The notes beneath the pieces were generated by a model, which was not told the DNA's origin, ran no database searches, and saw only the letters and a program-made list of their open reading frames with translations. From NCBI GenBank assembly GCA_937872085.1, contig CALMQK010000211.1, positions 1 to 19,694 on the forward strand: a stretch of DNA of 19,694 nucleotides, given 5' to 3'. Source of the stretch: an uncultured euryarchaeote (GTDB lineage: Archaea > Thermoplasmatota > Thermoplasmata > UBA10834). This document shows, in pieces, positions 1 to 7,561 of this stretch. The position numbers and the translations under genes are program-made. The stretch's first letter is position 1, and every line of letters begins with the position of its first letter.

Positions 1-246
1 CTGCTCACGATACTTCTGTGGGTCCTCGTGGCGTGGCTGTTCGTCGATGCTGCCCTGACGATTGCACTAAGCTTCACCGAGCACAAGTTCACGCTGGCCG
101 ATGTCATGGAGAGGCTTGAGGCGATCGAGAAGAAGCTCGGTTCGTCCCAGCCGAAGGAGAAACTGCGAGCGGTCGGATTCCCCTCATCGGGGCCTGCGGT
201 GACGGAGAGCGGCCCGGAAGATGTCCCACCCCCGCCTGTGGAGTGA
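1..246 (+). CDS. C-terminal part of a small membrane protein (5' end outside window)
   Basis: The reading frame is open from base 1 to the TGA at 244-246, so the real start probably lies before the window; a GTG at 28 is the first start-type codon but sits inside the hydrophobic stretch. What is visible is one transmembrane segment (about residues 1-24, rich in Leu, Val, Ile and Ala), a charged, coil-prone stretch (VMERLEAIEKKLG) and a Pro/Gly-rich tail ending in PPPPVE. Third codon positions are strongly G/C, as in the neighbouring genes, which supports a real gene. It converges on topA with only three bases between the two stop codons. I do not recognise the family. The arrangement suggests a membrane-anchored protein with a cytoplasmic tail, but no function can be given. 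Confidence 0.55.
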   Translation: MLTILLWVLVAWLFVDAALTIALSFTEHKFTLADVMERLEAIEKKLGSSQPKEKLRAVGFPSSGPAVTESGPEDVPPPPVE

Positions 247-249
247 GCA

Positions 250-2580
250 TCACTTCGTCGCGGTCTTCTGCTCCGGGGGTTCGGCGGCAGCCTCCTTCTT
301 GGAGGCCTTGCTCGTCTTCTTCGGGCAGTTCATATTGAGGCAGAGAGTCCACTGCCCTCTGTTGGACATGAGGATCTTGATGAGCGGGGAGTTACACGCG
401 TCGCAGACCTGTCCCGTCGGTATCACCTTGCCCAGCTGGGGTAGAGGGAAGATCACCTTGCAGTTCGGATAGTTGGAGCAACCGGTGAACCTCTTGCCCA
501 TCTTGGACTGGATGATCCTGAGGTCACCACCGCACGACGGGCATTTGCCTATGAACCTCTCCTTCAGTGCGGCCGGGCATTTGGGGTCGATGCACACGGT
601 CGTCGGGGCTTGTCCCTTCGTGACCGTCTTGACCTTGGGGGCGCCGCACACGTCGCACTTCAGGTCCGTGGGAAGAACCAGGAGCCCCCTTGGGAGTGGA
701 TAGGTGTTCTTGCATTCGGGATAGTTCGAGCAACCAGCGAAGGTGCCTCCGTTCTTCATCTTTATCTGAAGCAACTGTCCCGTCTTGCACACCGGGCATG
801 CGCCCAAAGTGTGCTGATCTCTAAGCGCCTTCCTGATGTGCTCCCCAATCTCCTTCTTGTGCTTGTCGAGGACGTCCATTATGTCCTCGAGCATGGCTTG
901 GCTTTCCTCGACGACCTCCGCCTGCTCGAGCTCTCCGTTCGCGATCAAGTCCATGTCGCTCTCGAGATGGGATGTCATCTTCGCGCTGGTGATGTCATTC
1001 GCGAACTGCTCGAGGGCGGTTATGACAGCTACGCCGCTCTCCGTGGGCTCCAAGCTCCTCGCGCCCTTCGCGAAACTCCTGTCGAAGAGCTTCTGGATGG
1101 TCTCGTGACGCGTGCTCTTGGTCCCCAATCCAAGATCCTCCATCTTCTTGATCAGGGTCCCCTGGGAGTATCTGTCAGGCGGTGTGGTCCTCTTCTCCGT
1201 CGAATGCACCGCGAGGACACTGACGCGATCGCCGGCCGATAGTGCTGGCAATGTGACTTCCTGCGCCCTGTAATATGGATAGTACTTCCTCCAACCCGGG
1301 AAGAGGATGTTGTACCCCTCGCTCTCGAAGGGTTCTCCGCCGATATCGATGTTGACCTTGGTCGTCTTCGACTTGCACGCGGGGGCGACCGTGGCCAGGA
1401 ACCTCCGGGTCACCAGCTCGTAAACGTCCCATTGGTGCCCCTTGAGCTCCCCCTTCTTGGCGGCCTCGACTGGGTGTATCGGTGGATGGTCCGTCGTGCT
1501 CTTCTTCCCCCTCGAAGGTTTCAGGCTCTCCTGAGCGAGGAGCTCCTCCGCCTCGGCCGAGAACTCGGACTTCTTGAGCTTCTCGAGGATCATCCTCAGG
1601 CTCAGGGAAATTGGGTAGACCGTGTTGTCCGTCCTCGGGTATGAGATGTACCCGTTCTGATAAAGGTCCTCGGCGATCTTCATCGCCAGGGATGCGGTGA
1701 GTCCGAGCTTGTTCGACTCCATCAGGAATATCGTCGTGCTGAATGGAACCGGGGGATACTCGCTGTTCTCGGTCACATTCACCTCCTTGATGGCCGCTTC
1801 GTTGGCGAGCTTCGCCTTGGTGAAGGCGTTGTGCGCCTCCTCCTTGTCGAGGAACTTTCCGTTCTTGTGCAGCGCCTTGAAGTTCGTCTCGTCCTTCTTG
1901 ATCTCGGCGTCGACGAGCCAGTACGGAGTGGGCTTGAACGCTTCGATCTCCCGTTCTCTGTCAACGATGAGCGCCAGAGTCGGGCTCTGAACGCGCCCGA
2001 CGGAAAGGAAGTCCTTGCCGAGTTGACCCGAAGCCAAGGAGATGAACCTCGTGAGCGCGGCTCCCCAGGCAAGGTCGATCAGTTGCCGTGTCTCTGCCGC
2101 AGCAGCGAGTTTGTAATCGAGATCGGTGAGCTCCGAGAACGCTCTTTCGATCTCGGCCTTCGTGAGCGCGCTGAACTTCGCCCTCCGGATCACGCAATTG
2201 ACTCGTGCCTCCTCGAGCGCCTCCGCGCCGATCAGCTCGCCCTCTCTGTCATAGTCCGTGGCGACGATTATCTCGTCCGCCCCCGAGCCTATGTCCGTGA
2301 GCGCGTTCATGATCTTCTTCGCCGTGGGGTCGACCTTCTTCTCCGCTTTCGCATACACCAGTTCTTTGGGATTGACCGCGCTCCAATCGTTGTACTTGTC
2401 CGGATAGTCGAGCATGACGATGTGACCCCGGAGTCCGAGCACGAAGTAGTCGTCCTCGCCTTTCTTGAAAGTAAGCACCTGGTGGCCGGCGACGGACCTG
2501 CTCTTCTGGGTGTTGTCCGAAAGAATAAGCGCTATCCTTCGCGCGGCATGGCTCTTCTCGCTGATGATTAGCCGACGCAT
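250..2580 (-). CDS. topA: DNA topoisomerase I (type IA)
   Basis: Type IA topoisomerase of 776 residues, which relaxes negatively supercoiled DNA by cutting one strand through a 5'-phosphotyrosine. The TOPRIM domain is at the N-terminus: Glu8 in ISEKSHAARR and the acidic triad D109, D111, E113 in ATDYDREGE, which bind Mg2+. The active-site motif YISYPRTD puts the catalytic tyrosine at residue 314. A conserved GTKSTRHETI stretch follows near 486-495. The C-terminus carries four Cys4 zinc motifs (C595/598/617/623, C642/645/663/668, C680/683/701/707, C726/729/747/752), then a Lys/Ala/Glu-rich tail. The four motifs alternate in type and look like a tandem duplication of a unit of about 78 residues. 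No reverse-gyrase helicase domain is present, so this is not reverse gyrase. The ATG at 2580 lies about 27 bases from a TATA box, which suggests a leaderless mRNA. Confidence 0.96.
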   Translation of the reverse strand: MRRLIISEKSHAARRIALILSDNTQKSRSVAGHQVLTFKKGEDDYFVLGLRGHIVMLDYPDKYNDWSAVNPKELVYAKAEKKVDPTAKKIMNALTDIGSGADEIIVATDYDREGELIGAEALEEARVNCVIRRAKFSALTKAEIERAFSELTDLDYKLAAAAETRQLIDLAWGAALTRFISLASGQLGKDFLSVGRVQSPTLALIVDREREIEAFKPTPYWLVDAEIKKDETNFKALHKNGKFLDKEEAHNAFTKAKLANEAAIKEVNVTENSEYPPVPFSTTIFLMESNKLGLTASLAMKIAEDLYQNGYISYPRTDNTVYPISLSLRMILEKLKKSEFSAEAEELLAQESLKPSRGKKSTTDHPPIHPVEAAKKGELKGHQWDVYELVTRRFLATVAPACKSKTTKVNIDIGGEPFESEGYNILFPGWRKYYPYYRAQEVTLPALSAGDRVSVLAVHSTEKRTTPPDRYSQGTLIKKMEDLGLGTKSTRHETIQKLFDRSFAKGARSLEPTESGVAVITALEQFANDITSAKMTSHLESDMDLIANGELEQAEVVEESQAMLEDIMDVLDKHKKEIGEHIRKALRDQHTLGACPVCKTGQLLQIKMKNGGTFAGCSNYPECKNTYPLPRGLLVLPTDLKCDVCGAPKVKTVTKGQAPTTVCIDPKCPAALKERFIGKCPSCGGDLRIIQSKMGKRFTGCSNYPNCKVIFPLPQLGKVIPTGQVCDACNSPLIKILMSNRGQWTLCLNMNCPKKTSKASKKEAAAEPPEQKTATK

Positions 2581-2602
2581 CCTTTAGTTGGATGATTGCG
2601 GG

Positions 2603-2612
2603 CTTATATAAT
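2603..2612 (-). promoter_or_regulatory. TATA box of topA
   Basis: On the minus strand this reads TTATATAAG. Its centre is about 27 bases before the ATG at 2580, the distance that places the start of transcription at or within a base or two of the start codon. There is no Shine-Dalgarno-like sequence before the ATG, consistent with a leaderless transcript. Confidence 0.6.
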
Positions 2613-2635
2613 GATGATGGGCATCGCTTTTTCCG

Positions 2636-2658
2636 CTGCCAGATTATAAATCTGGCAG
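2636..2658. repeat. Perfect inverted repeat between purA and topA
   Basis: Arms CTGCCAGATT (2636-2645) and AATCTGGCAG (2650-2658, sharing the central AT-rich bases with the left arm's end) form a near-complete 23-base palindrome whose core reads TTATAAA. It begins 10 bases after the purA stop codon and lies about 25 bases upstream of the topA TATA box. It could be an operator for topA, a second TATA element within an operator, or a stem-loop at the purA mRNA end. On the minus strand it is followed by an A-run, not a T-run, so a bacterial-type intrinsic terminator is unlikely. Confidence 0.6.
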
Positions 2659-2667
2659 GACGCCCCC

Positions 2668-3987
2668 TCATTTTCTACGCGTCTTCCACTTCGATTTCCT
2701 GAGGTCGAGTATCTCGTTTCTCCTTCGTCCGAGCCCGAGCAGCACGACCGGGACCTTCATTCGATTCTCCACGAACCTGACGTATTTCTTCATGTTCTCG
2801 GGCAGGGCCGTGAACCCGCGTGATAGCACCCTCTTCATCTCAGGTACGTCGATTTCGTCCCAACCCTTGAGGGTCGCGTACTTCGGTTCGCACCTCTCGA
2901 GCTTCTTGAGGTCAGCTGGTATTCTCAGCACCCTCTTACCGCCGACTGCGTAGTGGGTGCACACCTTGAGGTCGCCGATCCCTCCAAGGACGTCTATCTT
3001 CGTCAGCGCGATCCCGCTCAATCCGCTCAGCGAGTTCGCGTATCCTGTGACCACGAGATCCAGCCAACCGCATCTCCTCGGTCGGCCCGTGGTCGTGCCG
3101 AACTCTCCGCCCTTCTCGGCTATCGTCCTCCCGAGGTCATCTGTGAGCTCGGTCGGGAACGGCCCTTCTCCGACTCTCGTGGTGTACGCTTTGACCACGC
3201 CGTAGACCTCGTCCAAGAGTAGCGGGGAGATCCCGGAACCGGAGGCCGCGTTGCTCGCGACCGTCGTTGATGAGGTGACGAACGGATATGTCCCATGGTC
3301 GATGTCCAGCATCGTGCCCTGGGCGCCCTCGAACAGGACCTTCTTCCCTCTTCGGATGGAGTCGCCTACGATCTCTCCCGTGTCTGTCACGTATTTCGCC
3401 AGCTTGATGCCATAATCCACGTATTCCCTTCTGATCGCTTCCAGGTCCAACTTCGCTCTGTCTCCATACGCATCCAGCATCCTCTGCTTCAGAGGTACGA
3501 GGAATCCCAGCTTCTCTGAAAGCGCGTTCTCGTCGACGAGATCGACCATCCGGATTCCCAGCCGAGCGACTTTGTCGGAGTAGGATGGACCTATGCCACG
3601 GCCCGTCGTCCCCACCTTCGCTCCTTCCCTCAGGCGTTCCTCTGCCCCGTCCAGGAGCCTGTGGTAAGGCATGATCACGTTGGCGCGGTCGCTGATCCTC
3701 AGGTTCTTGATGCTTACACCCTTGGATTCGAGATCGTTCATCTCTTTCAGAAGCGCCCCTGGATCGACGACGACTCCGTTGCCGATGATTGCAGTCTTGC
3801 CGGGCCTGAGTATGCCAGATGGGACGAGGTGCAGCGCGAACAGCCGCTCGCCGATCTTCACGCTGTGCCCGGCGTTGTTGCCGCCCTGGTATCTGACGAC
3901 GACGTTCGCCTCGTTCGCCAGGAAGTCCACGATCTTGCCCTTGCCCTCATCTCCCCATTGAGAGCCTACGACCACCAGTGACGGCAT
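2668..3987 (-). CDS. purA: Adenylosuccinate synthetase
   Basis: Catalyses IMP + aspartate + GTP to adenylosuccinate, the first committed step from IMP to AMP, in the cytoplasm. The protein opens with the family signature GSQWGDEGKGKIVD. Starting at the ATG at 3987 puts the catalytic pair at Asp13 and His41, the same numbers as in the E. coli enzyme. A frame extension to a TTG at 3999 would add four residues and fit less well with the TATA box centred near 4019. Other landmarks are GVGEGPFPTEL-type sequence (here RVGEGPFPTEL) and TTTGRPRRCGW, involved in substrate and GTP handling. Length, 439 residues, is normal. It lies between trm1 and topA on the same strand and has its own promoter, whose TATA box is enclosed by an inverted repeat. 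Confidence 0.96.
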   Translation of the reverse strand: MPSLVVVGSQWGDEGKGKIVDFLANEANVVVRYQGGNNAGHSVKIGERLFALHLVPSGILRPGKTAIIGNGVVVDPGALLKEMNDLESKGVSIKNLRISDRANVIMPYHRLLDGAEERLREGAKVGTTGRGIGPSYSDKVARLGIRMVDLVDENALSEKLGFLVPLKQRMLDAYGDRAKLDLEAIRREYVDYGIKLAKYVTDTGEIVGDSIRRGKKVLFEGAQGTMLDIDHGTYPFVTSSTTVASNAASGSGISPLLLDEVYGVVKAYTTRVGEGPFPTELTDDLGRTIAEKGGEFGTTTGRPRRCGWLDLVVTGYANSLSGLSGIALTKIDVLGGIGDLKVCTHYAVGGKRVLRIPADLKKLERCEPKYATLKGWDEIDVPEMKRVLSRGFTALPENMKKYVRFVENRMKVPVVLLGLGRRRNEILDLRKSKWKTRRK

Positions 3988-4008
3988 TGTATCGGACAAG
4001 CAATCCAG

Positions 4009-4031
4009 GTCAAACTTATAAAAGGTTTGAC
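4009..4031 (-). promoter_or_regulatory. purA promoter: TATA box inside an inverted repeat
   Basis: The minus strand has CTTTTATAAG-like sequence centred near 4019, about 32 bases before the purA ATG. It is flanked by perfect 7-base arms, GTCAAAC (4009-4015) and GTTTGAC (4025-4031), nine bases apart. A protein bound to this dyad would cover the TATA box, so it is a good candidate repressor site. The repeat also begins 8 bases after the trm1 stop, so a 3'-end hairpin for trm1 is the alternative. Confidence 0.6.
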
Positions 4032-4038
4032 TCTGCGG

Positions 4039-5154
4039 TCACCTGGTCTTCGCGAACTTCTTGTATTCGTCCAGTAGCTCTCCGGCAGTCAGGTCGGTCT
4101 TGAGACCCTTTGGGTCGAAATGGGTCCTTGAGGCCTTCGCTCCGGCATCCACAAGATGCGCCACGAATTCCAGCAGTTTCGGCGGCGCAAGCTTCGTCTT
4201 CTGGGCCAGCTCGTCCATCCCGAAGAAGCACGGTGGCATCCCGACCTCCTCCCGCCAGGTCTCAAGCACTTTGGAGCATCGCGCTGCCGTCCCCAGGTCG
4301 CCCGTGGCCCTCATCGATCTGAGCAGGTCCTTCGAGAAAAGGGGGCCCGACCATAGCGGTCCAGCGTCTTTGTCGGTCAGCCTCTCGGGCGATATCCCTC
4401 GTTCAAGGGTCTTCCTGTCGAACGTCGCGAATCCCATCTTCTTGATCGCGCTGTCCGCTTTGACCGCTCCGTTGATGATCTTGACATAGCACCTGAAGTA
4501 ATGGTCGGCGTGAAAGCATAGAAGGGGTTCCACCGCCCTGTCATGCTTCGCCGCCTCCCTCACCAAGTACCCTGTCAATATCCTGAGTCCAGTCTCGTGT
4601 GCGAACGGCGATTTCGCCGAACGCGACCCATACCTTCTGAAGCATGTCCTCGGATAGGTCCCGTACAGTGGTGCGGTGTCCGTCGCCGTGATCGCGATGA
4701 CCCCTCCGTTCGCGCAGCTCTGCAATGCGGAATCGATGAAGTCTATCGGAGTGCCGAACGGGTCCACGTCGATGTAATCGAATTGCTCTCCCGCGAGTAG
4801 GCTCCGAAGATCGCAGCACTGCACCTTCACGTGGCCCAGACTGTTCAGCTCCGCGTTCTCTTTGATCAGGACCGCTGCTCTCAGGTCCCTGTCGTTGAGC
4901 ACGAAATCCGCTTTCACCCCGCACTCGTTCGCGAGCCTGAGCCCTCTCGCTCCGGTCGCGGCAAGTCCATCTAGGATCTTCTGTCCTTCCTTGAAGATCT
5001 CCCTTCCGAAGACGACGGAGATGTCCCTGCCGAACTCCATCTGCCTGTTGTAGAACACTTCGCCAGTCCGAGTGCCAGGGCCCTTCCTGCAGAAACTCTC
5101 GGGCACAAGAAGGTCGGTGATGCCCTCCCTGACCTTGGCGAAGCCATCCGACAT
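4039..5154 (-). CDS. trm1: tRNA (guanine(26)-N(2))-dimethyltransferase Trm1
   Basis: SAM-dependent enzyme that methylates N2 of guanine 26 at the D-arm/anticodon-arm hinge of tRNA. Family landmarks are VFYNRQMEFGRDISV near the N-terminus, the SAM-binding loop LAATGARGLR, NDRDLRA, and the catalytic DPFGTPIDFIDSA, followed by GPLWSGPL in the C-terminal domain. Length of 371 residues is usual. The ATG at 5154 is chosen over a TTG one codon upstream: it shares one base with the TGA of the NTPase gene (TGATG), a typical translational-coupling arrangement. Between MGFATFDRK and GPLWSGPL there is no cysteine, whereas as I recall many archaeal Trm1 proteins carry a small CxxC zinc motif there. The upstream NTPase shares the transcript; no functional link is evident. 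Confidence 0.92.
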   Translation of the reverse strand: MSDGFAKVREGITDLLVPESFCRKGPGTRTGEVFYNRQMEFGRDISVVFGREIFKEGQKILDGLAATGARGLRLANECGVKADFVLNDRDLRAAVLIKENAELNSLGHVKVQCCDLRSLLAGEQFDYIDVDPFGTPIDFIDSALQSCANGGVIAITATDTAPLYGTYPRTCFRRYGSRSAKSPFAHETGLRILTGYLVREAAKHDRAVEPLLCFHADHYFRCYVKIINGAVKADSAIKKMGFATFDRKTLERGISPERLTDKDAGPLWSGPLFSKDLLRSMRATGDLGTAARCSKVLETWREEVGMPPCFFGMDELAQKTKLAPPKLLEFVAHLVDAGAKASRTHFDPKGLKTDLTAGELLDEYKKFAKTR

Positions 5155-5699
5155 CAAACGTATTCGCCCTTCATCAGCTTGATGATCTTGTACGGGAGGA
5201 GGTTCCTGTTGATCGGAGTGACTTCGAGTATCCTCACATCATCTCTCCTCCGGATGTCCTGGAGCAACGGGTTCCTGGACTTCTTGTGAAGGGTGAGTAT
5301 GATGGGCTTGTCGACCTCCATCGCGTCCTTGACGGCCTTCACGAACTTCTCGGATTCGACCTCCATCTTGCCGACCTCATCGATCACGATGACGTCCGCG
5401 CTCTTGCTGGCGTCGACCAGAGCCTCGACCCCGACGGTGTCCAAGCTCTCCAGATTGACGCCGTACTTCCCGACGCTGAACTTCGATTCCGTCTCAATGT
5501 GGGCGAAGACCGCCTTCCGCTTGCTCTTCCAGTCCATCACGTAGAATCCGACCCTCTTTCCGCTCTCGATGATCGGTTCGGTGACCATGCCCCCGACTAC
5601 TAGGTTCTCCTCCTCGAGCATCTCGATCACCTTCACGAGGGCTTGGGTCTTTCCGGCTCCAGGAAGTCCCGTGATCCCTATCTTGATTCCCCTCGTCAT
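5154..5699 (-). CDS. THEP1-family nucleoside-triphosphatase
   Basis: Small P-loop NTPase of the THEP1/NTPase_1 family (181 residues, the usual size). It has Walker A GLPGAGKT at residues 10-17 and Walker B VIVIDEVGKME near 103-113, followed by the family-typical LTLHKKSRNPLL. Relatives hydrolyse ATP and GTP slowly in vitro; their cellular role is not firmly established. The start at the ATG at 5699 is preceded by GGTGAGG on the minus strand, a plausible ribosome-binding site although very close to the ATG, and a TATA-like box lies about 50 bases upstream. The stop overlaps the trm1 ATG by one base, so the two genes should be cotranscribed. The family assignment is firm; any role in tRNA or nucleotide metabolism would be inference from the neighbour only. 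Confidence 0.88.
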   Translation of the reverse strand: MTRGIKIGITGLPGAGKTQALVKVIEMLEEENLVVGGMVTEPIIESGKRVGFYVMDWKSKRKAVFAHIETESKFSVGKYGVNLESLDTVGVEALVDASKSADVIVIDEVGKMEVESEKFVKAVKDAMEVDKPIILTLHKKSRNPLLQDIRRRDDVRILEVTPINRNLLPYKIIKLMKGEYV

Positions 5700-5743
5700 C
5701 GCCTCACCATAGAACCAGACAAACGGTCACCTGTATGGCCTTT

Positions 5744-5753
5744 CAAATATATG
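5744..5753 (-). promoter_or_regulatory. TATA-like box of the THEP1-trm1 transcript
   Basis: The minus strand reads CATATATTTG here, centred about 50 bases before the ATG at 5699, giving a predicted leader of some 23 bases that ends in GGTGAGG. A short dyad, TATGA (5750-5754) and TCATA (5761-5765) six bases apart, touches the box. The gap 5700-5812 holds nothing else I can identify. Confidence 0.45.
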
Positions 5754-5812
5754 ATGCATGTCATAAATCTTCAACATCTCAATCCAGTTTGGGGGAAGCT
5801 TCGCGCAGTCTC

Positions 5813-6199
5813 TCAAGCCCTTTCTATCTTCTCGATGTACATGAGAGGGTAGTTCATCTCCTTGAGGAACTTCATGCTTGCCTTCACCCTCGTGCTCTTG
5901 TACTTGACTACGAGGGAGACGTCAAGCATGTCTCCAGTCAGGGGAACGTAGTCGTACTGACCGTGCTTGTCCCGAAGCTTGGACCTGTCGATCGTCACCT
6001 TGATGTCCTCCACGAACGGCTGGACCCGGCTCGCCGCCTCTATCGCCCCTTCGAGCGTCTGGACGGTGCCCGTGCTCAAAGGGACGCCCACGAACTGGTG
6101 ATAGATTGTCCCGAGCTTGATCCCCGCCTCGAAGGCCGCCCTTTCAGCGTCAGAGCACGAGAAGTAGCTATCCGCTTGCTGTTCTCTCGTGTCGTTCAT
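5813..6199 (-). CDS. mptD: Archaeal dihydroneopterin aldolase (MptD family)
   Basis: Matches the archaeal dihydroneopterin aldolase family (formerly DUF381), which cleaves 7,8-dihydroneopterin to 6-hydroxymethyl-7,8-dihydropterin and glycolaldehyde on the way to tetrahydromethanopterin or folate. The diagnostic stretch is FEAGIKLGTIYHQFVG. Glu24 and His34 in it align with residues reported, as I recall, to be catalytic in the methanogen enzyme. At 128 residues from the ATG at 6199 the length fits this small family. An upstream ATG at 6220 would add seven residues. Either start lies inside the end of pssA, a 32-base overlap with the chosen one, so it should be the last gene of the long kor-acdB-psd-pssA transcript. 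No start codon exists in frame between 6199 and the end of pssA. Confidence 0.82.
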   Translation of the reverse strand: MNDTREQQADSYFSCSDAERAAFEAGIKLGTIYHQFVGVPLSTGTVQTLEGAIEAASRVQPFVEDIKVTIDRSKLRDKHGQYDYVPLTGDMLDVSLVVKYKSTRVKASMKFLKEMNYPLMYIEKIERA

Positions 6200-6938
6200 A
6201 CAAAGGGCCTCCGAAAACATAGACCAACGATAGTGCCAGTGCTATGCTCGTGGCGGTACGTGAGAATGCTGTATATAAGGGTTGGTCGCCGACTAGGAGG
6301 AGGCCAGCTATCGCTGGGGTGACGGCGAGAAAGAGCGCGAACCCGCTGGCGGCCGCCATCTTTCCACGGATCTTGGGGTAGGGGATCTCCGAGGCCATGA
6401 GAAAACTTATGAGGAGCGCGAACGCGAGGACCAGCACTGGCGACGAGAGCGCGATGAAGTAGTAGCGGTGTGCTCCATCCGCCAGCGGCACGGCCCCGAA
6501 CAGCATGCATATCAGGACGATGACGAGTGCTCCCGCGGGGGCGGGCATCCCGACGAAGTATGAGAGCTGGTAGCCCCCCACGCTGAATCTTGCGAGCCTG
6601 AACAGCCCCGAGGCCAGGAACGCGATGGCGCAAAGGAGCGAGACGATCGATTTCAGCGGATCCCCGGGCGTGTGGAACTCCGCATAGATGAGGAGCGCAG
6701 GCGCGAAGGCGAAGGATATGGAGTCCGAGATGGAATCCAGTACCTGTCCTCTCGTGTGCTTGCTGCCGAACCTCCTCGCCATGTACCCGTCCAGCCCGTC
6801 CATCATCATCGAGAGGAATATCAGGTTCATCGCGCCCAGGAAGTCCTTGTCCAGAATGAAGGTGATCGCGACGAACCCCAGGACGCCGTTCGCGAGCGTG
6901 AACAGGTCCCCGAGCGAAACCTTACTCCAAGCGGCCAT
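6168..6938 (-). CDS. pssA: CDP-alcohol phosphatidyltransferase, probable archaetidylserine synthase
   Basis: Integral membrane enzyme of the CDP-alcohol phosphatidyltransferase family. The full signature D-x2-DG-x2-AR-x8-G-x3-D-x3-D is present: D47, D50, G51, A54, R55, G64, D68 and D72; the aspartates bind the metal and CDP-lipid. About six to eight hydrophobic helices follow across 256 residues. In archaea this subgroup condenses CDP-archaeol with L-serine to give archaetidylserine. The assignment to serine rather than inositol or glycerol phosphate rests mainly on the directly upstream decarboxylase gene, whose last 17 bases overlap this start (ATG at 6938). The two enzymes in sequence yield archaetidylethanolamine. 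The 3' end overlaps mptD. Confidence 0.88.
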   Translation of the reverse strand: MAAWSKVSLGDLFTLANGVLGFVAITFILDKDFLGAMNLIFLSMMMDGLDGYMARRFGSKHTRGQVLDSISDSISFAFAPALLIYAEFHTPGDPLKSIVSLLCAIAFLASGLFRLARFSVGGYQLSYFVGMPAPAGALVIVLICMLFGAVPLADGAHRYYFIALSSPVLVLAFALLISFLMASEIPYPKIRGKMAAASGFALFLAVTPAIAGLLLVGDQPLYTAFSRTATSIALALSLVYVFGGPLYERHERTASG

Positions 6939-7542
6939 CCGGCACCTCCGCGATCTGAGTCAGCCCGGCCCTGACCTTCTGGCCTTTCTTGACCATGATC
7001 CTGACAGAACCGACCGGGAGGAAAAGGTCGACCCGGGACCCGAAGCGTATCAGGCTGAGCTTCTCTCCTTTGGCAAGTGACTGTCCTTCCTCGATGTATG
7101 GCACGATGCGGCGAGCTATCGCCCCGACCATCTCCACGGCGCGGATCTGTCCGATCTCGGTCCTCACGAGTATCTCGAACCTCTGGTTTCCCGTGGATGT
7201 CTTCGCGAATGCAGGCTTGTGCCTTCCTTTGATGATCTCCGCTTTCTCCACGACGCCTGGAATGGGCGCTCGGGTGACGTGGACGTTCCGGAGCCCGAGA
7301 TAGGTCGAGACGAGGCCCTTGGACGGGTCCACCTCCCTGATCGTCCCGTCGGCAGGCGCCACTATTCCTTTCCCAATCGTCCGTTTGGGGTCCCTGAACA
7401 TGACGGCGAGGAAAACGGTGAACGCGCCGAACCCGATGGATGCGTAGATCTCGAAAGGGATCGTGGCTATGGCCGCCAGAACCCCCAGCCCCACGAACCC
7501 CCGTCCACCTTTCGCGATCAATTGCAAGACCCCGCGGACCAC
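6922..7542 (-). CDS. psd: Archaetidylserine decarboxylase (phosphatidylserine decarboxylase proenzyme family)
   Basis: Short-form PSD-family proenzyme, 206 residues. A hydrophobic N-terminal region (about 14-48) should anchor it in the membrane. Landmarks are MFRDPKR (48-54), APADGT (62-67, with Asp65), NVHVTRAP (86-93, with His88) and the self-cleavage site RFGSR, where Gly168-Ser169 is expected to split and Ser169 to become the pyruvoyl cofactor. It removes CO2 from archaetidylserine made by the next gene, giving archaetidylethanolamine. The start is a GTG at 7542, 19 bases after the acdB stop. No convincing ribosome-binding sequence stands before it, so the exact start is less certain than the identity. 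Confidence 0.9.
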   Translation of the reverse strand: MVRGVLQLIAKGGRGFVGLGVLAAIATIPFEIYASIGFGAFTVFLAVMFRDPKRTIGKGIVAPADGTIREVDPSKGLVSTYLGLRNVHVTRAPIPGVVEKAEIIKGRHKPAFAKTSTGNQRFEILVRTEIGQIRAVEMVGAIARRIVPYIEEGQSLAKGEKLSLIRFGSRVDLFLPVGSVRIMVKKGQKVRAGLTQIAEVPDGRLE

Positions 7543-7561
7543 TAGCCAATTCGGAAGGAAC

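Noticed and set aside
610..1242. Long plus-strand frame opposite topA, and similar long antisense frames opposite purA, korB, aspS and acdA
   Set aside because: These are mirror frames produced by G/C-rich third positions of the genuine genes; their translations are rich in Arg, His, Val and Leu and match no family I recognise.
2636..2658. Intrinsic terminator for purA
   Set aside because: The stem is good, but on the transcribed strand it is followed by A-rich, not T-rich, sequence, so it was listed as an inverted repeat instead.
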